Assembly (NCBI GenBank): GCA_025465095.1
Contig: JAODME010000005.1
Location: forward strand, 186,001-250,000
From: Microbacteriaceae bacterium
Lineage (GTDB): Bacteria > Actinomycetota > Actinomycetes > Actinomycetales > Microbacteriaceae
Length of the DNA: 64,000 nt
Direction of reading: 5' to 3'
Of this stretch, positions 7,943 through 16,507 are shown piece after piece (position 1 is the stretch's first letter; each line of letters opens with the position of its first letter). The translations under genes were made by a program, and so were the position numbers. The notes beneath the pieces were generated by a model, which was not told where the DNA came from, ran no database searches, and was given only the letters and a program-made list of their open reading frames with translations.

Positions 7943-9535
7943 ATGGCCGCCGGAGATTCCTTTTACATCGCGACGCCCATCTTCTACGTCAACGACGTTC
8001 CGCACATCGGGCACGCCTACACGGAGGTCGCCGCCGACGTGCTCGCGCGCTGGCACAGGCAGAGCGGCGATGACACCTGGCTGCTCACCGGCACCGACGA
8101 ACACGGCCAGAAGATTCTGCGCACCGCCGTCGCGAACGACACGACGCCGCAGGAGTGGGCCGACAAGCTCGTGAACGAGTCGTGGCTTCCGCTGCTCGAG
8201 ACGATCAACATCGCCAACGACGACTTCATCCGCACGACGGACGAACGCCACGAGTCGGCCGTGCGGATTTTCCTGCAGAAGCTCTACGACGACGGCTTCA
8301 TCTACTCCGGCGAGTACGAGGGGTATTACTGCGTCGGCTGCGAGGAGTACAAGCAGCTCGACGACCTGATGGAGTCAGCTGTCGGCGACTACGCCGGGCA
8401 GCTCGTCTGCAAGATCCACACCCGCCCCGTCGAGGTGCTCAAGGAGAAAAACTACTTCTTCCGGATGAGCGACTTTCAGCAGCGCCTGCTCGACCTTTAC
8501 GAGTCGCAGCGCGACTTCATCCAGCCGGACAGCGTGCGCAACGAAATCATCCAGTTCGTGAAATCGGGCTTGCAGGATCTTTCGATCTCGCGCTCGAGTT
8601 TCGACTGGGGAATCAAGGTGCCGTGGGATGACGACCACGTCGTCTATGTCTGGTTCGAGGCGCTGCTGAATTACATCACCGCGATCGGCTACGGCACCGA
8701 CGACGAGAACTTCGCCCGACGGTGGCCCGCGAACCAGCTCGTAGGTAAGGACATCGCGCGTTTCCACGCCGTCATCTGGCCGGCGATGCTGATGGCCGCG
8801 AACCTCGACGTTCCAAGGCGGGTGTTCGGGCACGGCTGGCTGCTGGTCGGCGGCGAGAAGATGTCGAAGTCGAAGCTGACCGGCATCGCCCCGAGCCAGA
8901 TCACCGACACGTTCGGCGTCGACGCATTCCGCTACTACTTCCTGAGCGCCATCAACTTCGGTCAGGATGGCTCGTTCAGCTGGGAGGACCTCGCTGCGCG
9001 CTACCAGTCCGAGCTCGCCAACGGTTTCGGCAACCTCGCCTCTCGCGTGATCGCCATGGTGAACCGCTACTTCGACGGCGCGGTGCCGTCGCCGGCAAGC
9101 TACACCGAGGCCGACCTCGCCATCCGCGACGTCGTGCTCGCTGCCACCCGGAATGCGGATGCCGCGATGGAACGCTTCGCCATCCACGAGGCGATCGCGA
9201 GCATCTGGACGATCGTCGACGAGCTCAACGGGTACATCACCATCCAGGAGCCGTGGGCTCTCTCCAAGGACGCGGCGCAGCGCGAACGGCTCGGCACGGT
9301 GTTGTACACGGCCGCCGAAGGACTGCGCGCCCTCGCGGTGCTGCTCTCCCCGTTCATCCCCGAATCCACCGAGAAGTTGTGGGGCGCGCTGGGGGCCACC
9401 GAGGCGCTGGGCGCACTGGTGAACCAGTCGATTCCTGAGGCCGGCAACTGGGGGCAACTGCCGCCGGCGAGTCGGGTCAGCACGATCGACGCTCTATTCC
9501 CGCGGATCGAGTCGCCGGAGCCGAGCATCGCGTGA
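7943..9535 (+). CDS. metG: methionyl-tRNA synthetase
   Basis: A 530-aa class I aminoacyl-tRNA synthetase charging tRNA-Met. HIGH signature: HIGHAYTEVAADVL; KMSKS signature: GEKMSKSKLTGIAP. One zinc-knuckle half is visible (YCVGCEEYK). It lacks the C-terminal EMAP-like dimerisation domain, as usual in actinobacteria. The ATG at 7943 is chosen because a -10-like box sits just upstream and the catalytic fold begins at FYIATPIFYVND. It overlaps the following tatD gene by 4 bp. Confidence 0.97.
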   Translation: MAAGDSFYIATPIFYVNDVPHIGHAYTEVAADVLARWHRQSGDDTWLLTGTDEHGQKILRTAVANDTTPQEWADKLVNESWLPLLETINIANDDFIRTTDERHESAVRIFLQKLYDDGFIYSGEYEGYYCVGCEEYKQLDDLMESAVGDYAGQLVCKIHTRPVEVLKEKNYFFRMSDFQQRLLDLYESQRDFIQPDSVRNEIIQFVKSGLQDLSISRSSFDWGIKVPWDDDHVVYVWFEALLNYITAIGYGTDDENFARRWPANQLVGKDIARFHAVIWPAMLMAANLDVPRRVFGHGWLLVGGEKMSKSKLTGIAPSQITDTFGVDAFRYYFLSAINFGQDGSFSWEDLAARYQSELANGFGNLASRVIAMVNRYFDGAVPSPASYTEADLAIRDVVLAATRNADAAMERFAIHEAIASIWTIVDELNGYITIQEPWALSKDAAQRERLGTVLYTAAEGLRALAVLLSPFIPESTEKLWGALGATEALGALVNQSIPEAGNWGQLPPASRVSTIDALFPRIESPEPSIA

Positions 9536-10500
9536 GCACCCGCGAGGGCGACCCGTCCAACTACATCCGCAAGCGTGAATCGCGTGCGGAGCACGGCCAG
9601 ACCCGCGACCTGAGCTACCCGCCGCTCCCGTCAGCGCTCGTCGTGCCCTGCTACGACAACCACGCTCACCTCGAGATCGCGGACGGCGACGATCCGCTCG
9701 ACTACCTCCAGCAGCTCGACATGGCCTCGAGTGTCGGCATCCGCGGCGTCGTGCAGGTAGGCGGCGACCTCGAGACGTCCCGCTGGTCGGCCGAGATGGC
9801 GTCGAAGGAGCCAAGGATGCTCGCGGCGGTGGCCATCCACCCGAACGAGGCGCCGGCGTACGAAGCCGCAGGAACACTGGATGACGCGATCGCCGAGATC
9901 GACGAACTCGCCGCCCGGCCACGGGTGCGAGCCGTCGGCGAGACAGGTCTCGACTACTTCCGCACCGACGAGTCCGGGCGCGGCGCCCAGCACCGATCGT
10001 TCGAGGCCCACATTGAGATCGCGAAGAAGCATGATCTCGCGATGCAGATTCACGACCGCGACGCGCACGCCGCCGTTCTCGAGACGCTGATGCGCGTCGG
10101 TGCGCCCGAGCGCACCGTCTTCCACTGCTTCTCCGGAGATGCCGCGATGGCGAAGCTGTGTGCCGACAACGGATGGTACCTCTCGTTCGCCGGCACCATC
10201 ACGTTCAAGAACGCGGACAACCTTCGGGAGGCGCTCGAGGTGATTCCCCGCGACCGGATCCTGGTCGAGACGGATGCTCCATTCCTCACGCCAATTCCCT
10301 ATCGTGGTCGCCCTAATTCACCGTATCTGGTGCCACTGACGCTACGGTTCATGGCCGATCATCTCGACACCGACGTGTCGATGCTCGCCGCCCAGGTCTC
10401 CTCGAACACCGAGCTGGTCTACGGCAGCTGGGACGCGGAGCCGGTCAAGCAGGGCGGCTCGCCATGGGACGCGGCGATCGACCCGGCCGAGCTCGCATGA
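9532..10500 (+). CDS. TatD-family metal-dependent hydrolase (DNase)
   Basis: A 322-aa TIM-barrel metallohydrolase. Metal ligands are visible in NHAHLE, VGETGLDYFR, QIHDRDAH, FHCFSGD and VETDAPFLTP. Family members act as 3'-5' exonucleases or D-Tyr-tRNA-type hydrolases; the substrate here is not shown. The N-terminal extension of about 35 residues before the barrel is usual for actinobacterial homologues. The GTG start overlaps the metG stop (GTGA). Its own stop overlaps rsmA (ATGA). Confidence 0.92.
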   Translation: MSTREGDPSNYIRKRESRAEHGQTRDLSYPPLPSALVVPCYDNHAHLEIADGDDPLDYLQQLDMASSVGIRGVVQVGGDLETSRWSAEMASKEPRMLAAVAIHPNEAPAYEAAGTLDDAIAEIDELAARPRVRAVGETGLDYFRTDESGRGAQHRSFEAHIEIAKKHDLAMQIHDRDAHAAVLETLMRVGAPERTVFHCFSGDAAMAKLCADNGWYLSFAGTITFKNADNLREALEVIPRDRILVETDAPFLTPIPYRGRPNSPYLVPLTLRFMADHLDTDVSMLAAQVSSNTELVYGSWDAEPVKQGGSPWDAAIDPAELA

Positions 10501-11375
10501 GCACCGTCCCTGACAAGGCCCGCCAGGGTCACCTCAAAGGGCCCGCCGCGAAGCTCCTGGGCCCCGCCGAGATCCGGGACCTCGCCGAACTACTGGGCAT
10601 CCAACCCACAAAGAAGCTCGGCCAGAACTTCGTCATCGATGCCAACACCGTGCGACGGATCGTGAAGACCGCCGGCGTCCCCGCGGGCGGAACCGTCGTC
10701 GAGATCGGACCGGGACTGGGGTCTCTCACCCTCGGATTGCTCGAGACCGGGGCAACCGTCATTGCCGTCGAGATCGACAAGCGGCTCGCCGAGCAACTTC
10801 CGCTCACGGTCGCGCAGTTGCAGCCGGATGCCACGTTATCCGTCGTCACCGCTGACGCGATGCGCATCACCGAGCTGCCCGGCGACCCGACCGTGCTCGT
10901 CGCCAACCTTCCATACAACATCTCGGTGCCCGTGCTCCTGCACTTCCTGGAGATGTTCCGCGGCATCCGTTCCGGCCTGGTGATGGTGCAGGCCGAGGTC
11001 GGGCAGCGGCTCGCGGCGCCTCCAGGCTCCAAGGTCTACGGCAGCCCGAGCGTGAAGGCGGCCTGGTTCGGGCATTGGAAGACGTCAGGACTGGTGAGTC
11101 GCCAGGTGTTCTGGCCGGTGCCGAACGTCGACTCGATCCTCGTCTCGTTCGTGCTTCGCAGCGTGCCGATCGGCACCGAGGAGGAGCGCCTGGCCGTGTT
11201 CGCCCTCGTCGACGCCGCCTTTCAGCAGCGCCGCAAGATGCTGCGGCAGTCGCTGTCGGGAGCGCTGGGCGGATCCGCCGCGGCGACGGAGCGGATGACC
11301 CGAGCCGGAGTGGACCCGACCGCGCGCGGCGAGCAGCTCACCGTCGACGATTTCCTGGCGATAGCGCGGGCGTAG
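10497..11375 (+). CDS. rsmA: 16S rRNA (adenine(1518)-N6/adenine(1519)-N6)-dimethyltransferase
   Basis: A 292-aa KsgA/Dim1 methyltransferase that dimethylates two adjacent adenines near the 3' end of 16S rRNA. Motifs: KKLGQNFVIDANTVRRIV, SAM-binding VEIGPGLGSLTLGL and catalytic NLPYNISVPVL. The ATG at 10497 overlaps the tatD stop (ATGA). In many actinobacteria rpf or rnmV sits between tatD and rsmA; neither is present here. Confidence 0.97.
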   Translation: MSTVPDKARQGHLKGPAAKLLGPAEIRDLAELLGIQPTKKLGQNFVIDANTVRRIVKTAGVPAGGTVVEIGPGLGSLTLGLLETGATVIAVEIDKRLAEQLPLTVAQLQPDATLSVVTADAMRITELPGDPTVLVANLPYNISVPVLLHFLEMFRGIRSGLVMVQAEVGQRLAAPPGSKVYGSPSVKAAWFGHWKTSGLVSRQVFWPVPNVDSILVSFVLRSVPIGTEEERLAVFALVDAAFQQRRKMLRQSLSGALGGSAAATERMTRAGVDPTARGEQLTVDDFLAIARA

Positions 11376-11533
11376 GCGCTGTGAAGCAGGGGCGCTCTCC
11401 GCAGCCCAGGCCGCCGATTCGCGGAGGTCCCAGCAGATGAGAAGCGGCCTCTTCGCTGGTGGTCTCGTCGCATGTGGCAGCCCCGAACCGGGCCCATGAG
11501 CATCGCATGGAGAAGCTCGTCGAAATGCTCGAC

Positions 11534-11539
11534 TAGGTT
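11534..11539 (+). promoter_or_regulatory. -10-like box of ispE
   Basis: TAGGTT, 6 nt before the ATG at 11546. The gap GGAGGC also resembles a ribosome-binding site but would be too close to the ATG to be used normally. Confidence 0.45.
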
Positions 11540-11545
11540 GGAGGC

Positions 11546-12481
11546 ATGACCATCGCGGCGGCCACCAAAGTGGTGCACGCGCGAGCGCCGGGCAAGATCA
11601 ATGTCTTCCTCAAGGTCGGATCGCTGCTCGAGGACGGGTTCCACGAGGTCGCGACCGCCTATCAGGCCGTCTCGCTCTTCGAGGACGTGCGCGCGCATCC
11701 GGCCGACGACTTCTCCGCCAGCTTCTCCGGCAGCATCGACACCTCGCAGCTTCCCGCCGACGGCTCCAACCTCGCCATACGCGCGGCGACTTTGCTCGCC
11801 CGCAAAGCGGGCTACCGCGGAGGAGTGCACCTCGAAATCGAGAAGCACATTCCGATCGCGGGCGGCATGGGCGGCGGATCCGCGGATGCCGCGGCGACCC
11901 TCCTGGCCTGCGACTCCCTGTGGGGAACCGACCTCGGGCGCGAAGCGCTCCTCGAACTGGCCGCCCAGCTCGGGGCCGACGTGCCGTTCGCCTTCACGGG
12001 AGGCACCGCCATCGGCACCGGCCGAGGCGATCAGCTCAGCCCCGCGCTTGCGAAGGGCCACTTCCAGTGGGTGCTCGCGTTCGCGGAGTTCGGACTGTCG
12101 ACGCCGGACGTCTACAAGGAACTCGACCGGCACCGCGACCGGCACGCGCAGGACATCTTCCCGGCCGAGGTGCAGCCGCACGTGGACGCCAACGTGCTGC
12201 AGGCACTCAGGGCCGGCGATCCGCACATGCTCGCCGAGGTGCTGCACAACGACCTGCAGGCGCCCGCGCTGCACCTCGAGCCCGAACTCGCCGCGATCAT
12301 CGAGCTCGGCGAGGAGAACGGGGCCCTCGCAGGAATGATCTCGGGCTCCGGCCCGACCGTCGCGTTTCTCGTGGCCGATCTCGACAATGCGCTCGAGCTG
12401 CAGATCGCGCTCAGCGCAGCCCGACTCAACGTGGTGCGGGCGACCGGCCCGGTGCACGGCGCGCGTATCCTCAGCACGTAG
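11546..12481 (+). CDS. ispE: 4-diphosphocytidyl-2-C-methyl-D-erythritol kinase
   Basis: A 311-aa GHMP kinase, fourth step of the MEP isoprenoid pathway. GHMP motif 1 is [13 protein letters not shown]. The ATP-binding glycine loop is [19 protein letters not shown]. Motif 3 is [13 protein letters not shown]. It is separated from rsmA by 170 bp that hold no gene but end in a promoter-like box. In many actinobacteria an ABC-F gene follows directly; here about 8 kb of molybdenum genes intervene. Confidence 0.96.
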   Translation: MTIAAATKVVHARAPGKINVFLKVGSLLEDGFHEVATAYQAVSLFEDVRAHPADDFSASFSGSIDTSQLPADGSNLAIRAATLLARKAGYRGGVHLEIEKHIPIAGGMGGGSADAAATLLACDSLWGTDLGREALLELAAQLGADVPFAFTGGTAIGTGRGDQLSPALAKGHFQWVLAFAEFGLSTPDVYKELDRHRDRHAQDIFPAEVQPHVDANVLQALRAGDPHMLAEVLHNDLQAPALHLEPELAAIIELGEENGALAGMISGSGPTVAFLVADLDNALELQIALSAARLNVVRATGPVHGARILST

Positions 12482-12509
12482 CCCGCCCGCGCGAGGGATA
12501 GAGGCGCGC

Positions 12510-12530
12510 GGGGCGCCTCGAGGGCGCTCC
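12510..12530 (+). terminator. candidate terminator hairpin after ispE
   Basis: GGGGCGCC (12510-12517), loop TCGAG, GGCGCTCC (12523-12530): 8-bp stem with one mismatch, 29 bp after the ispE stop. There is no T-tract, which is common in GC-rich actinobacteria. Confidence 0.4.
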
Positions 12531-12562
12531 ACGAGAGTCCGAGGTTCTCTTGAGGTCGTCCC

Positions 12563-12577
12563 CCGGCGAGGCGCCGG
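12563..12577 (-). terminator. candidate terminator hairpin after the GT-C gene
   Basis: CCGGCG, loop of 3, CGCCGG: perfect 6-bp stem directly after the stop codon of the minus-strand glycosyltransferase. No T-tract. Confidence 0.4.
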
Positions 12578-14116
12578 TCAGGGCGAGGAGCGGCCCGAGG
12601 GCTCGTAGCGAAGCACGTTCACGTCCACGAGGTTCCACTCCTCGGTGACCTCCCACCCGATGGACGCGAGCGCCGCGGTCGTGATGGGGCGCAGGTCACG
12701 TTTGATGCTCGTGATCAGGAACGCGACATCCGCTTCCTCCAACCGATCGAGGGAATCCTCGATCTGATGCGCCTCGGCCCACAGATTCCCCGTCTCGGCC
12801 GCCGGCGTCTCAAGCGTCACGTCGATGGTGCCCTCGAACGCGTCGGGGTAGGAGTACCGGATGACTCGCGCCGTGGCGGTCGGATGTCGGCGGACGTACC
12901 CGTAGATCACGGCCGTCGTCGTGCCCGGCCCGTCCTCCGCCCGCTCGTCGGCGATGAGGTCGGCAACCTCGCTCCAGGTCGAGTCCTGCTTTGCCTGCGG
13001 CTGGCGCTGCTCGATGAAGGACGGAACGGCGAGCCCGACCAGGGCGATGATCGTGAGCACCACGAGAGCACGCGAGGTGAGGGCGTCGACGCCGGCCGCG
13101 ATGGCGATCGCGACGAACGGAACGCCCATGGTCAGGTAGCGGGGCGTGAACAGCGGTGTGTACAGCTCGGTCGCGATGAGCAGGGCCCCGGTCGGGATGA
13201 TGAGCCCGGGAAGGATGACCGCGGCGAGCGAGAGACCGCGCGAGCGGGTCGCAAGAACGATCGCGCCGAAGACGATGAGCCCACATCCGGCTATCGCGAA
13301 CTCGTTGCTGTAGAGAAACCACTGCGTGCGGAACACCTGGCGAAACGTGTGGTCGCCAAGCGGCTTGATCCACTCGATCTGGCTGCTCTGGGCGACGACC
13401 TCGAGCGTGAAGGGAACGAGGGCGGCCGCGGCGACCGTGCTCGCGACAAACCAGCGCACGATGGTGGGAGCGGCAGAGCGGCGGGAGGTGACCAGCCACC
13501 ACGCCATCGTGAAACCGTGCGCGATGACGACGAGGGCGAGGTAGATGAACATCAGACAGGACACGACCACGAGCCCGCCATACAGCAGCCACCATCTCCA
13601 CGAGGCGGAGGGAGCGGAGCAACGTTGCGCCCGCACGAACACGATGGTGAGCAGCGCGGCGAGCATCGCGCTCAACGCGTAGGAGCGCGCCTCGGTCCCC
13701 ATCCAGGTGACGCGAGGAAGGAGACAGAAGATCACCCCGGCCAGCACGGGAAGACGCCCTCCCGTGAACTGCCGCGCCAGAACGACGGTGAGCGCCGCGC
13801 CGACCCCCGCGGCGAGGGCGCTCGGAACGCGGATGATCACGGGGGAGTAGCCGAACACGTCGACCACGGCATGCAGAAGCATGTAATACAGGCCGTGCAC
13901 GGCGTCGATCGTGCCGAGCATTTCCCAGAGCTGCGGCCAGCTGCGCGTCGCCGCGCTGATCGTCGCCGCTTCGTCGTACCAGATCGAGGGAACGCCGATG
14001 CGGACGAGCGAGATCGCGAGGCCGAGCATTCCCACCGCGAGCGGAGCGGCCGCGCGATGCGAACGCGCGCGACTCAATAGGCTGGGAGCGTCCACTCGGT
14101 TCAGGAGGTCAGTCAT
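12578..14116 (-). CDS. GT-C type membrane glycosyltransferase (ArnT/PMT-like)
   Basis: A 512-aa polytopic membrane protein. An early loop carries the catalytic-type acidic motif SIWYDEAATIS, followed by HGLYYMLLHAVVDVFG. About ten hydrophobic segments run between residues 25 and 400, and the C-terminal 120 residues form a soluble domain. This is the architecture of lipid-linked sugar transferases (mannosyl- or aminoarabinosyltransferases) acting on the outer face of the membrane. Acceptor and donor are unknown. The ATG at 14116 is only 1 nt from the divergent start of moeB; GGAGG lies 12 nt upstream. Confidence 0.75.
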   Translation of the reverse strand: MTDLLNRVDAPSLLSRARSHRAAAPLAVGMLGLAISLVRIGVPSIWYDEAATISAATRSWPQLWEMLGTIDAVHGLYYMLLHAVVDVFGYSPVIIRVPSALAAGVGAALTVVLARQFTGGRLPVLAGVIFCLLPRVTWMGTEARSYALSAMLAALLTIVFVRAQRCSAPSASWRWWLLYGGLVVVSCLMFIYLALVVIAHGFTMAWWLVTSRRSAAPTIVRWFVASTVAAAALVPFTLEVVAQSSQIEWIKPLGDHTFRQVFRTQWFLYSNEFAIAGCGLIVFGAIVLATRSRGLSLAAVILPGLIIPTGALLIATELYTPLFTPRYLTMGVPFVAIAIAAGVDALTSRALVVLTIIALVGLAVPSFIEQRQPQAKQDSTWSEVADLIADERAEDGPGTTTAVIYGYVRRHPTATARVIRYSYPDAFEGTIDVTLETPAAETGNLWAEAHQIEDSLDRLEEADVAFLITSIKRDLRPITTAALASIGWEVTEEWNLVDVNVLRYEPSGRSSP

Positions 14117-14117
14117 C

Positions 14118-15251
14118 GTGCCGCTGCCTCCACTCGTCGAGCCGCTGCCCGAACTCAGCGTCGAGCAGGTGTCGCGCGCCTCGCGGCACCTCATGCTTCC
14201 GGGCCTCGGGCTTCTCGGTCAACGCCGACTCGCCGCCGCCCGCGTGCTCGTGATCGGCGCGGGCGGGCTCGGTTCGCCCGTGCTGCAATACCTCGCGGCG
14301 GCGGGAATCGGCGTAATCGGCATTGTCGACTTCGACACGGTCGACCTGTCGAACCTGCAGCGCCAGGTCATCCATGGCACCGCGGATGTCGGCGAGCTCA
14401 AGACTGTGAGCGCCGCGCGCAGCATCGCCGCCCTCAACCCGCTCGTCGACGTGGTTCGTCACTCTGTGCGGCTGGACCGCGACAACGCGCTCGACCTGTT
14501 CTCCGCATACGATCTCGTGATCGACGGCAGCGACAACTTCGCCACCCGCTACCTCGCCAACGATGCCGCAGCCATTCTCGGTAAGCCATACGTCTGGGGC
14601 TCCGTGTACCGATTCGACGGGCAGGTGACCGTGTTCTGGGAGTCGGCTCCGGACGACCGCGGCCTCGACTACCGCGACCTGCACCCGGTGCCGCCCGCGC
14701 CCGGCGAGGTGCTGTCGTGTGACGAGGCCGGCGTGCTTGGTGCGGTGTGCGCGACGATCGGCGCGATGATGGCGACCGAGGCAATGAAGCTCATCACCGG
14801 ACTCGGGGAGCCCCTGCTGGGCCGCGTACAGATTCTGGATGCCCTCGCCGGCGACTGGCGCGAGGTGCGGCTGGTGAGGCGCGCAGGCCGGATCCCCGTG
14901 TCTGCGCTCATCGACTACGACGAGTTCTGCGGCGTCACGGCCGCCAACGACGCGCTGTCGCTGCCCCCGGAGCTGTTGCGCGAGCGCGGCACCGCGGGCC
15001 TGATCGACGTGCGCGAACCGTTCGAGCACGAGATCGTGCACATCGACGGGGATCGGCTCGTTCCGCTCGCCCGGCTGCTCGAGAACCCGCAAGAGGCGGG
15101 GCTGGGTCCAGTAGTCGTGTACTGCAAGACGGGCCTCCGTTCGCTGCGGGCCGCGGAGGCATTGCGTGCGGCAGGTATCGATGCCGTGTCGTTGCGCGGA
15201 GGTATCCACGCATGGCTCGACCTGACCGACCCCGACGGTCCCCGCTACTAG
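14118..15251 (+). CDS. moeB: MoeB-type adenylyltransferase with rhodanese domain
   Basis: A 377-aa E1-like enzyme that adenylates the C-terminal Gly of MoaD (or ThiS) and, through its rhodanese domain (about 285-377), probably supplies sulfur. Nucleotide-binding motif: VIGAGGLGSPVLQYL; Asp of VDFDTVDLSNLQRQ; rhodanese active-site loop VVYCKTGLRS with the catalytic Cys. The two CxxC zinc pairs typical of MoeB are not visible. The GTG at 14118 has AGGAGG 9 nt upstream. The likely partner, MoaD, is encoded convergently 17 bp away. Confidence 0.88.
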   Translation: MPLPPLVEPLPELSVEQVSRASRHLMLPGLGLLGQRRLAAARVLVIGAGGLGSPVLQYLAAAGIGVIGIVDFDTVDLSNLQRQVIHGTADVGELKTVSAARSIAALNPLVDVVRHSVRLDRDNALDLFSAYDLVIDGSDNFATRYLANDAAAILGKPYVWGSVYRFDGQVTVFWESAPDDRGLDYRDLHPVPPAPGEVLSCDEAGVLGAVCATIGAMMATEAMKLITGLGEPLLGRVQILDALAGDWREVRLVRRAGRIPVSALIDYDEFCGVTAANDALSLPPELLRERGTAGLIDVREPFEHEIVHIDGDRLVPLARLLENPQEAGLGPVVVYCKTGLRSLRAAEALRAAGIDAVSLRGGIHAWLDLTDPDGPRY

Positions 15252-15268
15252 CGCGGGAAGCGACATTC

Positions 15269-15529
15269 TCAGCCTCCGGCGAATGGCGGCAGCACGTCCA
15301 GGCGGTCGCCTTCCGAGAGTTCCGTCGAGCGGTCGGTCGTCGCTACCGCATTCAGGAGGAATGAGCAGCGCGCGAGCACCTGGCCGAGAGGCTGCCCGGG
15401 GGCCGGTGACAGTTCGGCGAGCGCCTGCGCGATGGTGGCACCGGCGGGCAGTCGAAGGGTGAGTTCGGCGAGACCCGTTGCGGCTCTCGCCGAGGCGAAC
15501 AAGCGCAGGTGCACGGTGCTCGCCGTCAT
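15269..15529 (-). CDS. moaD: molybdopterin synthase small subunit MoaD
   Basis: An 86-aa ubiquitin-fold protein ending in the required Gly-Gly (PPFAGG). The C-terminus is adenylated by MoeB and then thiocarboxylated to feed sulfur to MoaE for molybdopterin synthesis. Its ATG overlaps, as ATGA, the stop of a 19-codon open frame upstream. It converges on moeB and is separated by more than 4 kb from moaE, its catalytic partner. Confidence 0.88.
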   Translation of the reverse strand: MTASTVHLRLFASARAATGLAELTLRLPAGATIAQALAELSPAPGQPLGQVLARCSFLLNAVATTDRSTELSEGDRLDVLPPFAGG

Positions 15530-15585
15530 CGGTGCGCCGCATCGGTCGCGGAGATATTCGTGACGGCCGTGTCGGAAACGCTCAT
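15526..15585 (-). CDS. candidate 19-aa leader ORF of moaD
   Basis: ATG at 15585, stop TGA at 15526-15528, encoding MSVSDTAVTNISATDAAHR. The stop overlaps the moaD ATG (ATGA), so translation could be coupled. A -10-like TAGCCT (15593-15598, minus strand) lies 7 nt before the ATG, as at the leaderless genes elsewhere in the window. The peptide resembles nothing I can name firmly; the short match to ISDTAIT near the MoaE N-terminus may be chance. It could be a leader peptide, a decayed gene end, or noise. Confidence 0.35.
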   Translation of the reverse strand: MSVSDTAVTNISATDAAHR

Positions 15586-15608
15586 GGTTCTCAGGCTAGG
15601 CGAGAACC
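15586..15608 (-). promoter_or_regulatory. inverted repeat at the moaD promoter
   Basis: GGTTCTC (15586-15592) and GAGAACC (15602-15608) form a perfect 7-bp inverted repeat with a 9-nt spacer, and the minus-strand -10-like TAGCCT lies in the spacer. This fits a repressor operator on the promoter better than an RNA hairpin, since transcription would start inside it. Confidence 0.4.
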
Positions 15609-15696
15609 GGTGAAGGGGCATCGGTTCTTCCGTAGAGGTGACGGCGGAACAACCGCGGCAATGGTCACTCCGAGGCTGAACCGTGATTCTCACCGG

Positions 15697-16473
15697 TCAG
15701 GTCGTGACCCCTGCCACCCAACGGTCGCGAAGGCTCACCAGCACGGCGATCGACACGGTGAGCAGAACGAGGGAGAGCGCGTAGGCCGCGTCCGGATTCG
15801 TCTGCAACGCCAGGTAGGCCGACAGCGGCATCGTCTGCGTCACCCCGGGGAAGTTGCCGGCGAAGGTGATGGTGGCACCGAACTCGCCGAGCGCCCGAGC
15901 GAAGCACAACACCGCTCCGGCGGCCACCCCGGGCGCGATGAGCGGAAGGGTGATCCGCCAAAAGACGACCCATCGCGATGCGCCGAGCAGCGCCGCCACG
16001 TCTTCGTATCGTCGGTCCGCCGCGCGCAGGGCCCCCTCGACCGCGAGCACGAGGAACGGCATAGCGACGAACGTCTCGGCGATGACGACGGCCGCCATCG
16101 TGAAGGGAATCTGCACGTCGAACCACGCATCGAGGTACTGACCGAGGAGCCCGCGCCGGCCGAGCAGCAGCAGAAGCGCGATGCCGCCGACCACGGGCGG
16201 AAGAACGAGCGGCACGGTCACGAGGGCACGCAGCAGGCGCCGGACGATCACGGGCCATGCGCCGGACCGCGCGAGCACCCAGGCGAGCGGCACCCCGAAG
16301 AGGAGGCTCAACGCCGTCGCGAGCACGGCGCTCACGAGGGAAAGAGCGAGCGAGGTGCCTACCTCCGGCGCCGAGAGAAGCTCGAGCAGTCTTTCCCACG
16401 GCACCTCGAGCACGAGCGCCACGATCGGCAACACCAGGAATGCGAGGGCGAGTCCGGCGGGGATCCAGAGCAC
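15697..16473 (-). CDS. modB: molybdate ABC transporter permease ModB
   Basis: Inner-membrane permease of the molybdate importer, about 258-263 aa with six predicted membrane helices. The EAA loop, which contacts the ATPase, is at ALLGASRWVVFWRITLPLI. The first canonical in-frame start is GTG 16473. However, GGAGG (16497-16501) sits 8 nt before an in-frame ACG at 16486-16488, which would add five residues and is better placed. It follows modA in the same operon. No modC ATPase gene is nearby. Confidence 0.92.
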   Translation of the reverse strand: MLWIPAGLALAFLVLPIVALVLEVPWERLLELLSAPEVGTSLALSLVSAVLATALSLLFGVPLAWVLARSGAWPVIVRRLLRALVTVPLVLPPVVGGIALLLLLGRRGLLGQYLDAWFDVQIPFTMAAVVIAETFVAMPFLVLAVEGALRAADRRYEDVAALLGASRWVVFWRITLPLIAPGVAAGAVLCFARALGEFGATITFAGNFPGVTQTMPLSAYLALQTNPDAAYALSLVLLTVSIAVLVSLRDRWVAGVTT

Positions 16474-16507
16474 CGCCGGAATGCCCGTGCCACGGGCCTC
16501 CGTTTCC

